Shown: one piece after another, positions 19,121-28,036 of the stretch
How the letters are laid out: each line of letters opens with the position of its first letter
Position numbering within the stretch: the stretch's first letter is position 1
Source: Caldithrix sp.
Lineage (GTDB): Bacteria; Zhuqueibacterota; Zhuqueibacteria; Thermofontimicrobiales; Sulfurfontimicrobiaceae
Direction: 5' to 3'
Assembly: GCA_020722815.1 (NCBI GenBank)
Contig: DYKB01000024.1
Coordinates: forward strand, 16,516 to 80,515
Length of the DNA: 64,000 bases
Notes under the pieces: model-generated
Database searches by the model: none
Seen by the model: only the letters and a program-made list of their open reading frames with translations
What the model was told of the DNA's origin: nothing
Program-made: the position numbers and the translations under genes

Positions 19121-19233
19121 AAATTACGGACCTGATGAATGGAAGTTCCCTGAAATACTTCTTGTCAGTCGTGAACCTGCTCTAAAAAGGTACCCGGCTC
19201 GCATAATGAGCCCAGCGAAGCTTGCCGTAATTT
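19121..19233 (+). ncRNA. Candidate structured RNA element (unclassified)
   Basis: A perfect 9-bp closing stem AAATTACGG (19121-19129) / CCGTAATTT (19225-19233) encloses three further local helices: CTGA...GAAG / CTTC...TCAG (19132-19168), ACCT / AGGT (19175-19191) and GGCTC / GAGCC (19196-19212). The layout is like a multi-branched junction such as a riboswitch or small RNA. I could not assign it to a known class. The P2 and P3 helices are short and could be chance. Confidence 0.3.
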
Positions 19234-19371
19234 ATGAAGAATATAGATTTTTCGCCTCGCTTCTGGTACACGTATAATCTTTTTTGAAGGGACTCATTAA
19301 TGTTTTAGGTATATCCGCAAATAATTCCTGAGGGGGGGCCTGAATTTATTAAAAAATTTTTAATTTTTTGC

Positions 19372-19400
19372 TTGCTTTTTAAGAAATATTTTAGTATACT
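19372..19400 (+). promoter_or_regulatory. Probable sigma-70-type promoter for the giant surface-protein gene
   Basis: TTGCTT (19372-19377) lies 17 bp before TATACT (19395-19400), close to the housekeeping consensus, in an AT-rich setting. The predicted start near 19407 gives a leader of about 505 nt to the ATG at 19912. Confidence 0.45.
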
Positions 19401-19911
19401 TCTCTATATGGTATTTGTGTAATTACGATTTTTTCCTTCCTGTACAAAATTAAACTCCTGAGTAATGTTTAATTTACTTCTTTTGAGCATCTAAGTAAAG
19501 GGGAATTTAAAAAAAGGTTAAATTCTTCATCATCTCTTTTCTAATCGAATTGTTCATTTAACAATTTAACAGGGGAGCACTGTTTTTTTTAAAAACAAAG
19601 CTGAAATTACATTTTTGTTAAAAAAATGGGATTAATTTTTAATTTTGTTCGTCTTATTACAATAGTGTATTAAGTGGTAACGGGTTAAATTAATGGGGAA
19701 GTGATCAAAATCAGATCAGGGTATAAAAAAATTTATTATTATTTCATAATGAATAAGAAAATTCAAAAATTAACAACAAAATTAGCACAACGGATTAAGT
19801 AACCCTGAAGGGTCAGGTTAACAATTAATGGAGAATCGGGAACTCTATTAAATGACTGACAATATTTCCTGAGAAGAAACTTCCCATCACTGGTAGAATT
19901 ATAGGAGATAA

Positions 19912-22900
19912 ATGGTGGAAGGCATGGTAAGAGAAAATAAGGATACTTTTTCTGTTTCGCCGCGAAATGGAAAAACAGGCTGGTGGATGGTGGCCATGAT
20001 ATCCCTGGTAATTGGGATTTCTTTGCCTTCAATTTCATCCGCCGCGGCTACTCCATTCCTGCCCGCAGAGGATAAGGGAAGTTCGACAGCTCAAAATTCG
20101 GTTTTACAATCTGTTGATTCGGAGAATTTAACCTCCGGCCAAAATGTTGCTAATTCTGATTCAACTAAAAATCAAATCCAAACAGCGAAAGATGGAAAAT
20201 CCATCCCGGATACAATGAAAGTGATTCAGGGAGAAGGATGCGATTATGATCCGCCTTATTGGTCAAGTCATAAGCCATTCCGGGGACAGCCTAATGTTCC
20301 TATTTCCCAGAATACTTTTGAATTTATGTTACGGGATGATCGGTCTGGGGTCGACCTGAGAACCTTTCAGCTGGTCGTTGATGGAATAGATGTTTTTGCA
20401 AATTCCGCTGGATTAACGCTTATTGGTAATCCACAAAAATATTCAGTCCGTTACAAATTACCAGCGAATCGAACATTCTTTTGGGGAGATACGGTCTGGA
20501 TTAAACTGAGTGTCTGTGATCTGAATGAGCCACCCAATTGCATGGCGGATTCCATGTTTTTTGTTATGGAACCTGATCTTGATCCACCTATTATTATACC
20601 TGCCGGGCCAATGCCGGGTGACATCAATATTGCTGTCAATTCCACAGTAAAGTTATCCATTTTTGATGCCAAGGCGGGGATTGATTTTACTTCGATAAAA
20701 TTGTTGTTAAATGGTATTGATTATTCCGATTCACTGACTATTTTAGAGGGTCAAACGCCCAATATTATTGTCAATAGTGCGCAACGAACAATCTTTGACT
20801 ATAATCAGGAAACTGTCGTTTTTGCCGAGGTTGAGGATCGGGTGGGTAATAAAGCCGATACGACTTATTCGTTTAAAGTTCAATCTGAACCATTTCCACC
20901 CGTGATTACCTTTATTTATCCCACTCGAAATTCAGATAAATTACTGGGGCTTAATGATTCGCTGGTTTTTCGGATTAAAGACGTGCATTCCCAAATCGAT
21001 ACCTCAAAAACAGAAATCACTTTGAAGTTAAATAATACGCTGGTTGGCTCCCCAATTATTGCCATTAGTTCCTCACCGGATGCGAAAGAGTTTACCTATA
21101 CGATTCGACCGGCTGCACCGGTGAAATGCAATATGATAGGACAACTGCGTGTTCAGGGCTTTGATAAATCAGAAAATATGGCAGTTGATTCAACGCAATT
21201 TAAATTTATTGAAGATAAAATCGGGCCTGAAATTATTGTGATTAAACCACAAGCGAATGAGTCTGAGGTCGCTCTTGATCATATTATCGAATTTGAAGTG
21301 AGCGACAATATTGCCGGTGTTGATAAGGATTTAATCGAAGTCTTTATTAATGATGAAAATAGAAGTGATTCATTAACCATTCAACTGGTAGACCCCCCCG
21401 CAAAACGTTATCACTTCTCTTTGCCGAATACTGGTTATTGGAATGACACAATTTCAGTAAAAATTGTCGCTAACGATCTCGCCTGGACGGCCAATAGAAC
21501 TGAATTAACCTATCGCTATTTTATTAAACGCGATGACCAGGGACCGCTCATTACGGTTATCAATCCACTTCCGATGCAAGAGGGTGTTTTACTCAGTCAT
21601 GTCGTCGAATTTGAAGTTGAAGATTTATTAGCTGGTGTCAATGGCGATTCAATCAAGATTGAAGTAAATGGAATTGATAAGACAGCCGCATTAATAAAAG
21701 ATGAAATTATGAGTTCATCCAGGAAATTTCGGGTAACACTTGCCAATACAGGTGCCTGGAACAATACAATTTCCATAAAAATCGCGGCTCATGATTTATC
21801 TGTTCCGCCCAATAAAAGTGAAGTCGATTTTCAATATTTTATGGCGAAAGATCTTCAAGGCCCGGTTGTGACGGCTGAATATCCAAAGCCGAATCAACAG
21901 AATGTGATGCCCGAAAATGTTAAGATTCAATTCTCCCTTGAAGATAATTCAGCCGGCCTTGATTTGTCTTCTTTAAAATTTTATGTTAATGACAAATCCA
22001 TCGCCATTTCTGATCTTCGCCCTTTAGATAAAAATGATAAGGAAGAAAATCGCCTGGTTCATCATATTGGCTACTCTTATAACGCAGGCAATTTTGACCT
22101 GGGCGAAAAAGTCCGCGTTCGTGTGAATGTTATGGATAATGCTGGAAATCCAGCCAGTGGCGATACGGATTATATGTTTACAATTACCAAAGATCCATAT
22201 CCCCCAAAAATTAAAATCATTCAACCGTTAGCAGATGCGAAAGATGTAAATCGGTATCTACCTGTAATTCTTGAGGTTACCGATTTTGAAAGCGGCGTAA
22301 ATATCAATACAATTGTTTTAAAGATAAATAATGAAGTGGTTAAAACGATCATTTCGCCCAATTTTACGCAAGAATTTACCCCCCGACAGAATTTTGATAC
22401 GTCATTCAGGGTAATATTTAATCCCACTCTCCCGTTTAACTGGAATAGCACGATTACAGCCTCGATCACAGTTGAAGACAGTGTTGGTCATCCCGCGAGT
22501 TTGACGTACCAATTTTCCACCCAGGAAGATCGCGTTGGGCCTGAATTTATCAATTTAAGTCCAGCACCAAATTCGGTCGATATTCTTTCGAATACCCCTC
22601 TTTCTATCGGGATTCAGGATTTACTGTCGGGTGTTAATATCAAATCATTCGATTTATCCATTAATGGAACGCTGATTCCGAAAGAATCGATTTCGGTGAT
22701 GGAAACGAAATATAATGCGAATGATTTAAAACATAACCAGCAAGTTCCGGAATATTATCTGGTTAATTATGTTCCTTTAAAACGATATGCCCCTGGCAAT
22801 CCGCTCCTGATTCATTTAGAAGCCAAAGATCTGGTCGGGAATAAATCGATTTATGATTATAGCTTTGGTGTTTTTACTGATACGTCAAAACCGATCATTA

Positions 22901-25608
22901 AATTAATCACCCCACCTATTTTGGATAATGTTGCCCGGAAAACACCAATTGAATTTGAGGTAAATGATCCGGAATCCGGAATCAAAATGCAATTAACCGA
23001 ACTCTGGGTAAATGGGGAAAAAATTTCTATTAATCCAATTCAGGTCTCCGGTGATGTTTTTATTCGTGTACTGACCGATTCATTGGGATTGTTTGATTAT
23101 GGTGCAAAAATTCCAGTAAAAATTGTTGCCGTTAATAATGATGGCGTTAAAGCGATAAAAGATTATATTTTTAATATTATTAAAGATACCAGCGAACCTG
23201 TCATTAAATTGATACGGCCACAAAACAGAGCCTCTTTACAAACGCCGGTTGTTTTTCAATTAATCGATAAAGAAACTGGCATTAACCTGACAAAATCCAG
23301 TTTTGAAATTGATCAATGTATCGATGGCAAGGTTGTCGTTCCAAGTATTACGCAACCGATGATTGACCAATTCCGTCTGATTAAAAAAGATCTCAATGGA
23401 ACCGGTTATGAAATTAGTTTTAATTCGCAGGGATTGCGGCGGTTTGCCTATTTTCAAAAGGTATTAATTCGGATTAAAACCGAAAACGCGCCGAAATATC
23501 ACGAAGCGAAAAGTGCGTTGTTTGAAACCATCATCAATGTTACACCGGGTGATACCACCCCACCATGGGTAACAAATTTAAAACCATTGGTGAATGAGGC
23601 GAATGTTCTGCCCGGTAGTAACATTAAATTTGATGTTTTGGATGATTCAATGGGAGTTGATCCTGCTTCGATTAAAGTACAGGTATCAACTCAAAAAGGG
23701 AGCGTCAGCTTTGATTCCACGCATAAAGCTGTCGAATATGGACCAAAAGCGAAAGGCTTTGAAGTCACGATTAATCCTAAAATTCCATTCTTTTATAACG
23801 ATACAGTGACTGTTACAATTGAAGCTCGTGATCAAGAGCCCAATATCATGGCACCCTTTAAATATCGGTTCTTTTTAGGATTGGATAAAACAGCACCGGT
23901 GTTGCAGGCAATTGATCCTTATGATAAGCAGAAAAATGTAACCAACACGCCGGTTTTCAAGATTTTGGCGCAAGATCCATTATCCGGTATTGATAAATCA
24001 ACCTATCAGTTGCGTTATCGTTATTGGGATGCAACCGAATTTATGCCGATTGCTTCAGAATTCTTTGAATTTAATCTGGATACGATTCAGGTTAAAGCTG
24101 GAACCGATACACTGCTGTTTGATACGACTCTTGTGGTTCAGGCGACTATCAACGACCGCGTTGGAAATCAGGGAAAATTGGAATATTCTTTTAAAGTAAT
24201 GAAGGAAGATACTATTCCACCATCGATAACGCTGGTAAAACCCCAGAATGATAGAAAGTATGATTATGATCCAGGAATGTTGAACGAATTTATCGTTTCC
24301 ATTACAGATAGTTATGCCGAAATAAATACCGAATCAATAAAAATAATCGTATCCGTTTATTCCGATACGATGCAACCTCCTGACAAATCAAAGGAATTTC
24401 AGAAAGAGAGTGCGACCTGGTCTGGCGAAAAGCTGGTATTCACGCCGGCTTCTGGTAAATCGGTTCAAGTAAATTGTAAAGCCCAGCAAGAGCCGCTGGT
24501 TATTTCCAAAAATCAAATTATTCGAATGTGGGTTTATGCAGAGGACAGGTTCAGAAATTCAGTCGAAGCAGAATATGAATTCGGAACACAAGAGGATCGG
24601 CAGGCCCCGGTGCTGCTTTATTCGATACCTGAACATGAAGCGCAAGATGTTTCGCCGGATACAAAAGTCACCTTAAAATTTACGGATGATCCCGATGGGG
24701 ATGGTAAAGACTATACCGGTGTGAATTTGGAAACCATGCGCGTCTGGATGCGTATGATTGATTCAAATACCTCTTTTGATAATAACTGGTCAAATGCTGA
24801 ACAGATTTATCCTGGCATTATGAAAGCGATAGAACCCGAACCTGAACCTAAAATTGAATTAGCCGAAAAATCAGGCAAATTTTCTGTGAATCAGACAATT
24901 TATTTGAAAATTTATGCCGAAGATCGGGTAAAAGTTAATCCGAATCAATTAAATACAATTATCTGGTTCGAAACTCCGAAAGAAATGCCGGATTTATCGT
25001 TCCAAAATACCGGATATCAAATCCTTGGTGATGTTGGAACTGATTCAGTTCAGGTCGAGTGTACCGTTACCGTTCTCAATGAATTCGCGCGGGTAAATGT
25101 CCCGGAACTCTCCGTATTATTCGAGAAACCGGATGGCAAAAAACGAACGGTTGTTACCACCGGTCAGATTGAGATTGGTGAGTCCATTATTGTGACGTCA
25201 CCATTGATGACGGTCTATAAATATGGTACTCAGGTCATAAAGGCTACAATTGATCCGAACAATTATGTCCCGGAGAAGGATGAAAATAATAATTCAACGA
25301 CTATTGAAATTCCAGGGAAGACAAGGATTTATGCGGAGCCGGAAATTTTTTCGCCCAATGGGGATGGTATCAACGATGAAACATTTATTCACTGTGATGG
25401 TTTTGATCTGCAAAATCCAATAATTAAAATTTTTGATATTCAGGGTCGATTCATCCGTGATTTATCTGAATTTGTCCAGAATCCGTTACGTTTTAAATGG
25501 GACGGGCGTGACCAGAACGGTCGAATTGTGGTGCCGGGAGTTTATATTTACATGCTCTACGATGGTAATAATACGCTTGGCAGAGGTTGTGTTGTGGTGG
25601 TTTTATAA
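19912..25608 (+). CDS. Giant secreted Ig-repeat surface protein with CARDB and type-B-like type IX sorting tail
   Basis: A 1898-residue protein. A long signal peptide (hydrophobic core about 25-45, ending SSAAA) is followed by about 14 tandem Ig-like repeats of roughly 105-125 residues (about 105-1685). Each starts with a DxxxPxI-type strand (e.g. DDQGPLITVINP) and carries a D/S-x-x-AGVD/SGID turn followed by a strand like SIKIEVNGID. A CARDB-like adhesion domain follows (about 1688-1800, ending DENNNSTTIEIPG). The final domain (about 1806-1898) begins EIFSPNGDGINDE, has FKWDGRDQNG and ends GVYIYMLYDG. This is the CHU_C/gliding-type C-terminal sorting signature used by type IX secretion. AGGAGAT at 19903 supports ATG 19912. 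A PorP/SprF-like gene follows after 59 bp, as in sprB-sprF pairs. It is probably a filamentous cell-surface adhesin. Confidence 0.87.
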   Translation: MVEGMVRENKDTFSVSPRNGKTGWWMVAMISLVIGISLPSISSAAATPFLPAEDKGSSTAQNSVLQSVDSENLTSGQNVANSDSTKNQIQTAKDGKSIPDTMKVIQGEGCDYDPPYWSSHKPFRGQPNVPISQNTFEFMLRDDRSGVDLRTFQLVVDGIDVFANSAGLTLIGNPQKYSVRYKLPANRTFFWGDTVWIKLSVCDLNEPPNCMADSMFFVMEPDLDPPIIIPAGPMPGDINIAVNSTVKLSIFDAKAGIDFTSIKLLLNGIDYSDSLTILEGQTPNIIVNSAQRTIFDYNQETVVFAEVEDRVGNKADTTYSFKVQSEPFPPVITFIYPTRNSDKLLGLNDSLVFRIKDVHSQIDTSKTEITLKLNNTLVGSPIIAISSSPDAKEFTYTIRPAAPVKCNMIGQLRVQGFDKSENMAVDSTQFKFIEDKIGPEIIVIKPQANESEVALDHIIEFEVSDNIAGVDKDLIEVFINDENRSDSLTIQLVDPPAKRYHFSLPNTGYWNDTISVKIVANDLAWTANRTELTYRYFIKRDDQGPLITVINPLPMQEGVLLSHVVEFEVEDLLAGVNGDSIKIEVNGIDKTAALIKDEIMSSSRKFRVTLANTGAWNNTISIKIAAHDLSVPPNKSEVDFQYFMAKDLQGPVVTAEYPKPNQQNVMPENVKIQFSLEDNSAGLDLSSLKFYVNDKSIAISDLRPLDKNDKEENRLVHHIGYSYNAGNFDLGEKVRVRVNVMDNAGNPASGDTDYMFTITKDPYPPKIKIIQPLADAKDVNRYLPVILEVTDFESGVNINTIVLKINNEVVKTIISPNFTQEFTPRQNFDTSFRVIFNPTLPFNWNSTITASITVEDSVGHPASLTYQFSTQEDRVGPEFINLSPAPNSVDILSNTPLSIGIQDLLSGVNIKSFDLSINGTLIPKESISVMETKYNANDLKHNQQVPEYYLVNYVPLKRYAPGNPLLIHLEAKDLVGNKSIYDYSFGVFTDTSKPIIKLITPPILDNVARKTPIEFEVNDPESGIKMQLTELWVNGEKISINPIQVSGDVFIRVLTDSLGLFDYGAKIPVKIVAVNNDGVKAIKDYIFNIIKDTSEPVIKLIRPQNRASLQTPVVFQLIDKETGINLTKSSFEIDQCIDGKVVVPSITQPMIDQFRLIKKDLNGTGYEISFNSQGLRRFAYFQKVLIRIKTENAPKYHEAKSALFETIINVTPGDTTPPWVTNLKPLVNEANVLPGSNIKFDVLDDSMGVDPASIKVQVSTQKGSVSFDSTHKAVEYGPKAKGFEVTINPKIPFFYNDTVTVTIEARDQEPNIMAPFKYRFFLGLDKTAPVLQAIDPYDKQKNVTNTPVFKILAQDPLSGIDKSTYQLRYRYWDATEFMPIASEFFEFNLDTIQVKAGTDTLLFDTTLVVQATINDRVGNQGKLEYSFKVMKEDTIPPSITLVKPQNDRKYDYDPGMLNEFIVSITDSYAEINTESIKIIVSVYSDTMQPPDKSKEFQKESATWSGEKLVFTPASGKSVQVNCKAQQEPLVISKNQIIRMWVYAEDRFRNSVEAEYEFGTQEDRQAPVLLYSIPEHEAQDVSPDTKVTLKFTDDPDGDGKDYTGVNLETMRVWMRMIDSNTSFDNNWSNAEQIYPGIMKAIEPEPEPKIELAEKSGKFSVNQTIYLKIYAEDRVKVNPNQLNTIIWFETPKEMPDLSFQNTGYQILGDVGTDSVQVECTVTVLNEFARVNVPELSVLFEKPDGKKRTVVTTGQIEIGESIIVTSPLMTVYKYGTQVIKATIDPNNYVPEKDENNNSTTIEIPGKTRIYAEPEIFSPNGDGINDETFIHCDGFDLQNPIIKIFDIQGRFIRDLSEFVQNPLRFKWDGRDQNGRIVVPGVYIYMLYDGNNTLGRGCVVVVL

Positions 25609-25667
25609 AAGTTGCTTTTATCGGAAAATTTAATACCCCTGAAAGCACTAAATTAAAGGACATCTTT

Positions 25668-27488
25668 ATGAAATTAAAGCATGACATCATCGGTTTATTA
25701 GTCGTTTTGTTGCTGGCGGGAAACATGGGTCTGGTGTTTTCGCAGAATATGGTGTCGACGAGTCCGACTGACTATTATGATCCCCGATCGACATTTATTA
25801 ATCCAGCGGTGATTATGAGTCAGAGTAGACAGATTTATGCTGGAATTCAGGTACTGCAATTGGGATTTCTTGAAAATAATTCGACAGCTTTTAAGCATAG
25901 TCATATTGGATATAGTCAACCATATTTTATTTTACCAGCAACTGGATTTGGCTTTACCGCTCAATATTTGAGTACCCCCTATTATAATCAGGGAAATTAT
26001 AGCTTTTTGGTAGCGCATGAAATTGCGGACATATTTACATTGGGCGCACGAGCGAATCTCTTCTCTAAAAATTATGATCTTGATTTTGTTGATCCGACTG
26101 ATCCGGTTTTTAAAAACGGAAATACTAAATATGCATTTAGCTATGGATTAGGCTTACTTATTGGTAATCCTTATTCCAGTCTGGCAGTGGGATTAGCTGT
26201 TGATCATATTAATCGTCCGGTAATTAGTCTGTTAGGGAATACGGCCCGGCAACCGATAGCCTTTGATATCGGGATTCACTATTCATTTGCTGGAATTCGC
26301 CCGACGGTATATGTGAATTACCAGGATAATCAAACCGTCACGACTTTTGGATTCGATTTAACGCACCGACACCTGGGTCGGGTTGGATTATTTTACGGTA
26401 ATAAAGCGCTGATTCTGGATGGTAAATTGAATTTATTAAACAACCACATGAGTATCGGGTATCAGCTTGATTTTCCACTCATGGAATTAAACAGTTACAG
26501 TCTTGGAACGCATTTGGTATCCGTTGCGTATCGCTTTTCTGAACCGGATGACTCGGACTTTGAGATCGCCGCGGATGTTGAATATTTAAATATTGCCGAG
26601 AGAAAGTTAACAGTTGAAGCGGACCGTGAAATTACCATTCGGGATCTAGATGCCCTGGCAGAATATAAGTTGGATATTTTTGATCAGGGGAGTCTGGCAA
26701 AAATTCGTGATAGTGCCCGGGTGGTTGATGTTTCTGGTATGAAATCCGTACTACATAATAAAATTTACGATGATGCCTATCTCCTTTATCGTACCACTCT
26801 GATTGAAATGGTCAAAGATCAGATACTGAAAAAAGGGACGACAAATTTTGATGTCGAGATTTTAAGCTTACCTGGTACCGGGGATCGTGCAATAAGTTTA
26901 TTCAATTTTGTGGTCGATTCCTTGGGCATTCCCAATGATCGGGTTAATATTATTTTCACGAACGATTATATTAACCAACCCCAAAATACGGTGGCGAATA
27001 ATCCAATTATTGAAGCGATTCGTGTTCAAAAAGAGATTTCTAAAGGTAAAATGAAACAGGTTACGGTGAAATTGGAGAATGATCCTATCCTTACCGCTGA
27101 TTATACAACTTTTAAAATTAGACGCATGCGCGCAAGCCGCAAATTAACGACCTGGCGGGTTGTAATCGAACACGAAGGTAAAATCGTTCAGAAAATTTCC
27201 GGGGTCAATGAACCCCATGATGTAACCTGGGACTGGCGTGATGAAGATGGAAAACTCATCGCACCTGGTGAATATTTTTATTACTTTCAATGGAAAGACG
27301 AATTATTGGGTCCCTGGAAACCCGATAAAGTTAAATCACGGCTAATCATTGTTGAAAAACGAAGCCGAAATGAGCGTATTTTCTTAACGAAAGATGGAAA
27401 ACCTTTAGCAAAAGATAGCAGTCATACTCCCGTAAAACTGGAATTTTTATTAAAGGACAAAACCGATAACGACGTAACAATTAAATAA
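25668..27488 (+). CDS. PorP/SprF-like outer-membrane protein with FlgD-like Ig C-terminus
   Basis: A 606-residue protein. A signal peptide (about 1-26, ending LVFSQN) is followed by a region (about 30-295) with the PorP/SprF/PorV look: an early NPAV motif (TFINPAVI) and alternating aromatic strands typical of a small beta-barrel. A middle section (about 330-480) includes a segment faintly like an OmpA domain (SLFNFVVDSLGIPNDRV). A FlgD-like Ig fold is at about 493-565 (VTWDWRDEDGKLIAPGEY), and the tail is charged. Start: AAAGGA at 25655-25660 precedes ATG 25668. The pairing with the type-B-tailed adhesin just upstream suggests it secretes or anchors that protein. The extra C-terminal domains are not standard for SprF. 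Confidence 0.72.
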   Translation: MKLKHDIIGLLVVLLLAGNMGLVFSQNMVSTSPTDYYDPRSTFINPAVIMSQSRQIYAGIQVLQLGFLENNSTAFKHSHIGYSQPYFILPATGFGFTAQYLSTPYYNQGNYSFLVAHEIADIFTLGARANLFSKNYDLDFVDPTDPVFKNGNTKYAFSYGLGLLIGNPYSSLAVGLAVDHINRPVISLLGNTARQPIAFDIGIHYSFAGIRPTVYVNYQDNQTVTTFGFDLTHRHLGRVGLFYGNKALILDGKLNLLNNHMSIGYQLDFPLMELNSYSLGTHLVSVAYRFSEPDDSDFEIAADVEYLNIAERKLTVEADREITIRDLDALAEYKLDIFDQGSLAKIRDSARVVDVSGMKSVLHNKIYDDAYLLYRTTLIEMVKDQILKKGTTNFDVEILSLPGTGDRAISLFNFVVDSLGIPNDRVNIIFTNDYINQPQNTVANNPIIEAIRVQKEISKGKMKQVTVKLENDPILTADYTTFKIRRMRASRKLTTWRVVIEHEGKIVQKISGVNEPHDVTWDWRDEDGKLIAPGEYFYYFQWKDELLGPWKPDKVKSRLIIVEKRSRNERIFLTKDGKPLAKDSSHTPVKLEFLLKDKTDNDVTIK

Positions 27489-27559
27489 CCTTTTTCCATA
27501 AAAACCATGGATCTATCATTGCGAAGCGTATATAAACTCAGGATAAGTTTCGTGACCAG

Positions 27560-27591
27560 GCAATCTCCTATTGTTTTGTGAGGGAGATTGC
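27560..27591. repeat. Hairpin remnant related to repeat family A
   Basis: A perfect 9-bp inverted pair GCAATCTCC (27560-27568) / GGAGATTGC (27583-27591). The GGAGATTGC segment also occurs inside the adjacent family A repeat (27693), so this is probably a decayed or rearranged fragment of the same family. Confidence 0.4.
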
Positions 27592-27602
27592 GAGCTTAAA
27601 TA

Positions 27603-27760
27603 GAGTGTGTCCGAAAATACCAGGACGTGTCATGGCGAGGCGTTCTTTGCCGCAGCCTGTTTTTTAGGCTCGCAATCCCGTCGTTAAACAGCGGAGATTG
27701 CTTCGTCGCACAAAACGCTCCTCGCAATGACAGTTCCGGATGTGTTTTGGGACAGACTCT
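27603..27760. repeat. MITE-like repeat, family A, copy 1
   Basis: 158 bp bounded by short inverted ends AGAGTGTGTCC (27603) and GGACAGACTCT (ending 27760). The body is itself quasi-palindromic (CATGGCGAGGCG... / ...CTCCTCGCAATGAC) and has an open frame reading FFRLAIPSLNSGDC, which is a by-product. Copies lie at 49699-49858 (opposite orientation) and about 59290-59422. It is probably a non-autonomous element. Confidence 0.75.
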
Positions 27761-27872
27761 AAATAAAAGGTGTCGGCAAAAAGACATCTCGCAAAAACAG
27801 TTTTTAGTATTTGGGGGACAGACACGAAATAGTATTTTTGCAATGCTTATTAATTTTTTGTAAATTTTAAGG

Positions 27873-28009
27873 AACCTACTTTGGTATCGAGAGTATTTTA
27901 TTAAAATGCCAGTGTAGGTTTCTATTTATATAGCCAAATAAAAAAGCCGTGGGGCATTACGCAACTAAATTTGCCAAGTAAAATTATCTATCTTCACGAG
28001 TAATGCTCC
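27873..28009 (+). promoter_or_regulatory. Two strong hairpins in the 5' leader of the ExbB-like gene
   Basis: Hairpin 1: AACCTAC-T-TTGG (27873-27884) pairs with CCAG-T-GTAGGTT (27909-27920), about 11 bp. Hairpin 2: GGGGCATTAC (27951-27960) pairs with GTAATGCTCC (28000-28009), ending 27 nt before the ATG at 28037. Neither has a T run of terminator quality. They may be regulatory or mRNA-stabilising structures. Confidence 0.4.
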
Positions 28010-28036
28010 AGATTAATGTCTTAGGAGGTATAACGC

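Larger units (their letters stand above)
18977..19911. other. Long non-coding leader region upstream of the giant surface-protein gene
   Basis: 935 bp without a convincing coding frame. The first part (to about 19320) is less AT rich and contains a possible structured RNA (19121-19233). The second part is strongly AT rich and contains a promoter-like pair at 19372-19400. A hairpin at 19800-19820 (TAACCCTGA...TCAGGTTA) lies about 90 bp before the start codon at 19912. The transcript leader from the proposed promoter would be about 500 nt, long enough for regulation at the RNA level. Confidence 0.55.

Noticed and set aside
19132..19168. Hammerhead-ribozyme-like core: CTGATGA, then GAAA, then GTC
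   Set aside because: The three core boxes are in the right order, but stem III would have only about 3 weak pairs, stem II has a mismatch and the pairs nearest the core in stem I do not form. It is more likely chance inside the candidate structured RNA.
19763..20038. 91-codon minus-strand open frame across the adhesin start
   Set aside because: It overlaps the strongly supported adhesin signal peptide and has no recognisable family.
27627..27863. 78-codon open frame inside repeat family A
   Set aside because: It is read through the repeat and has no RBS; the peptide recurs only because the repeat recurs.
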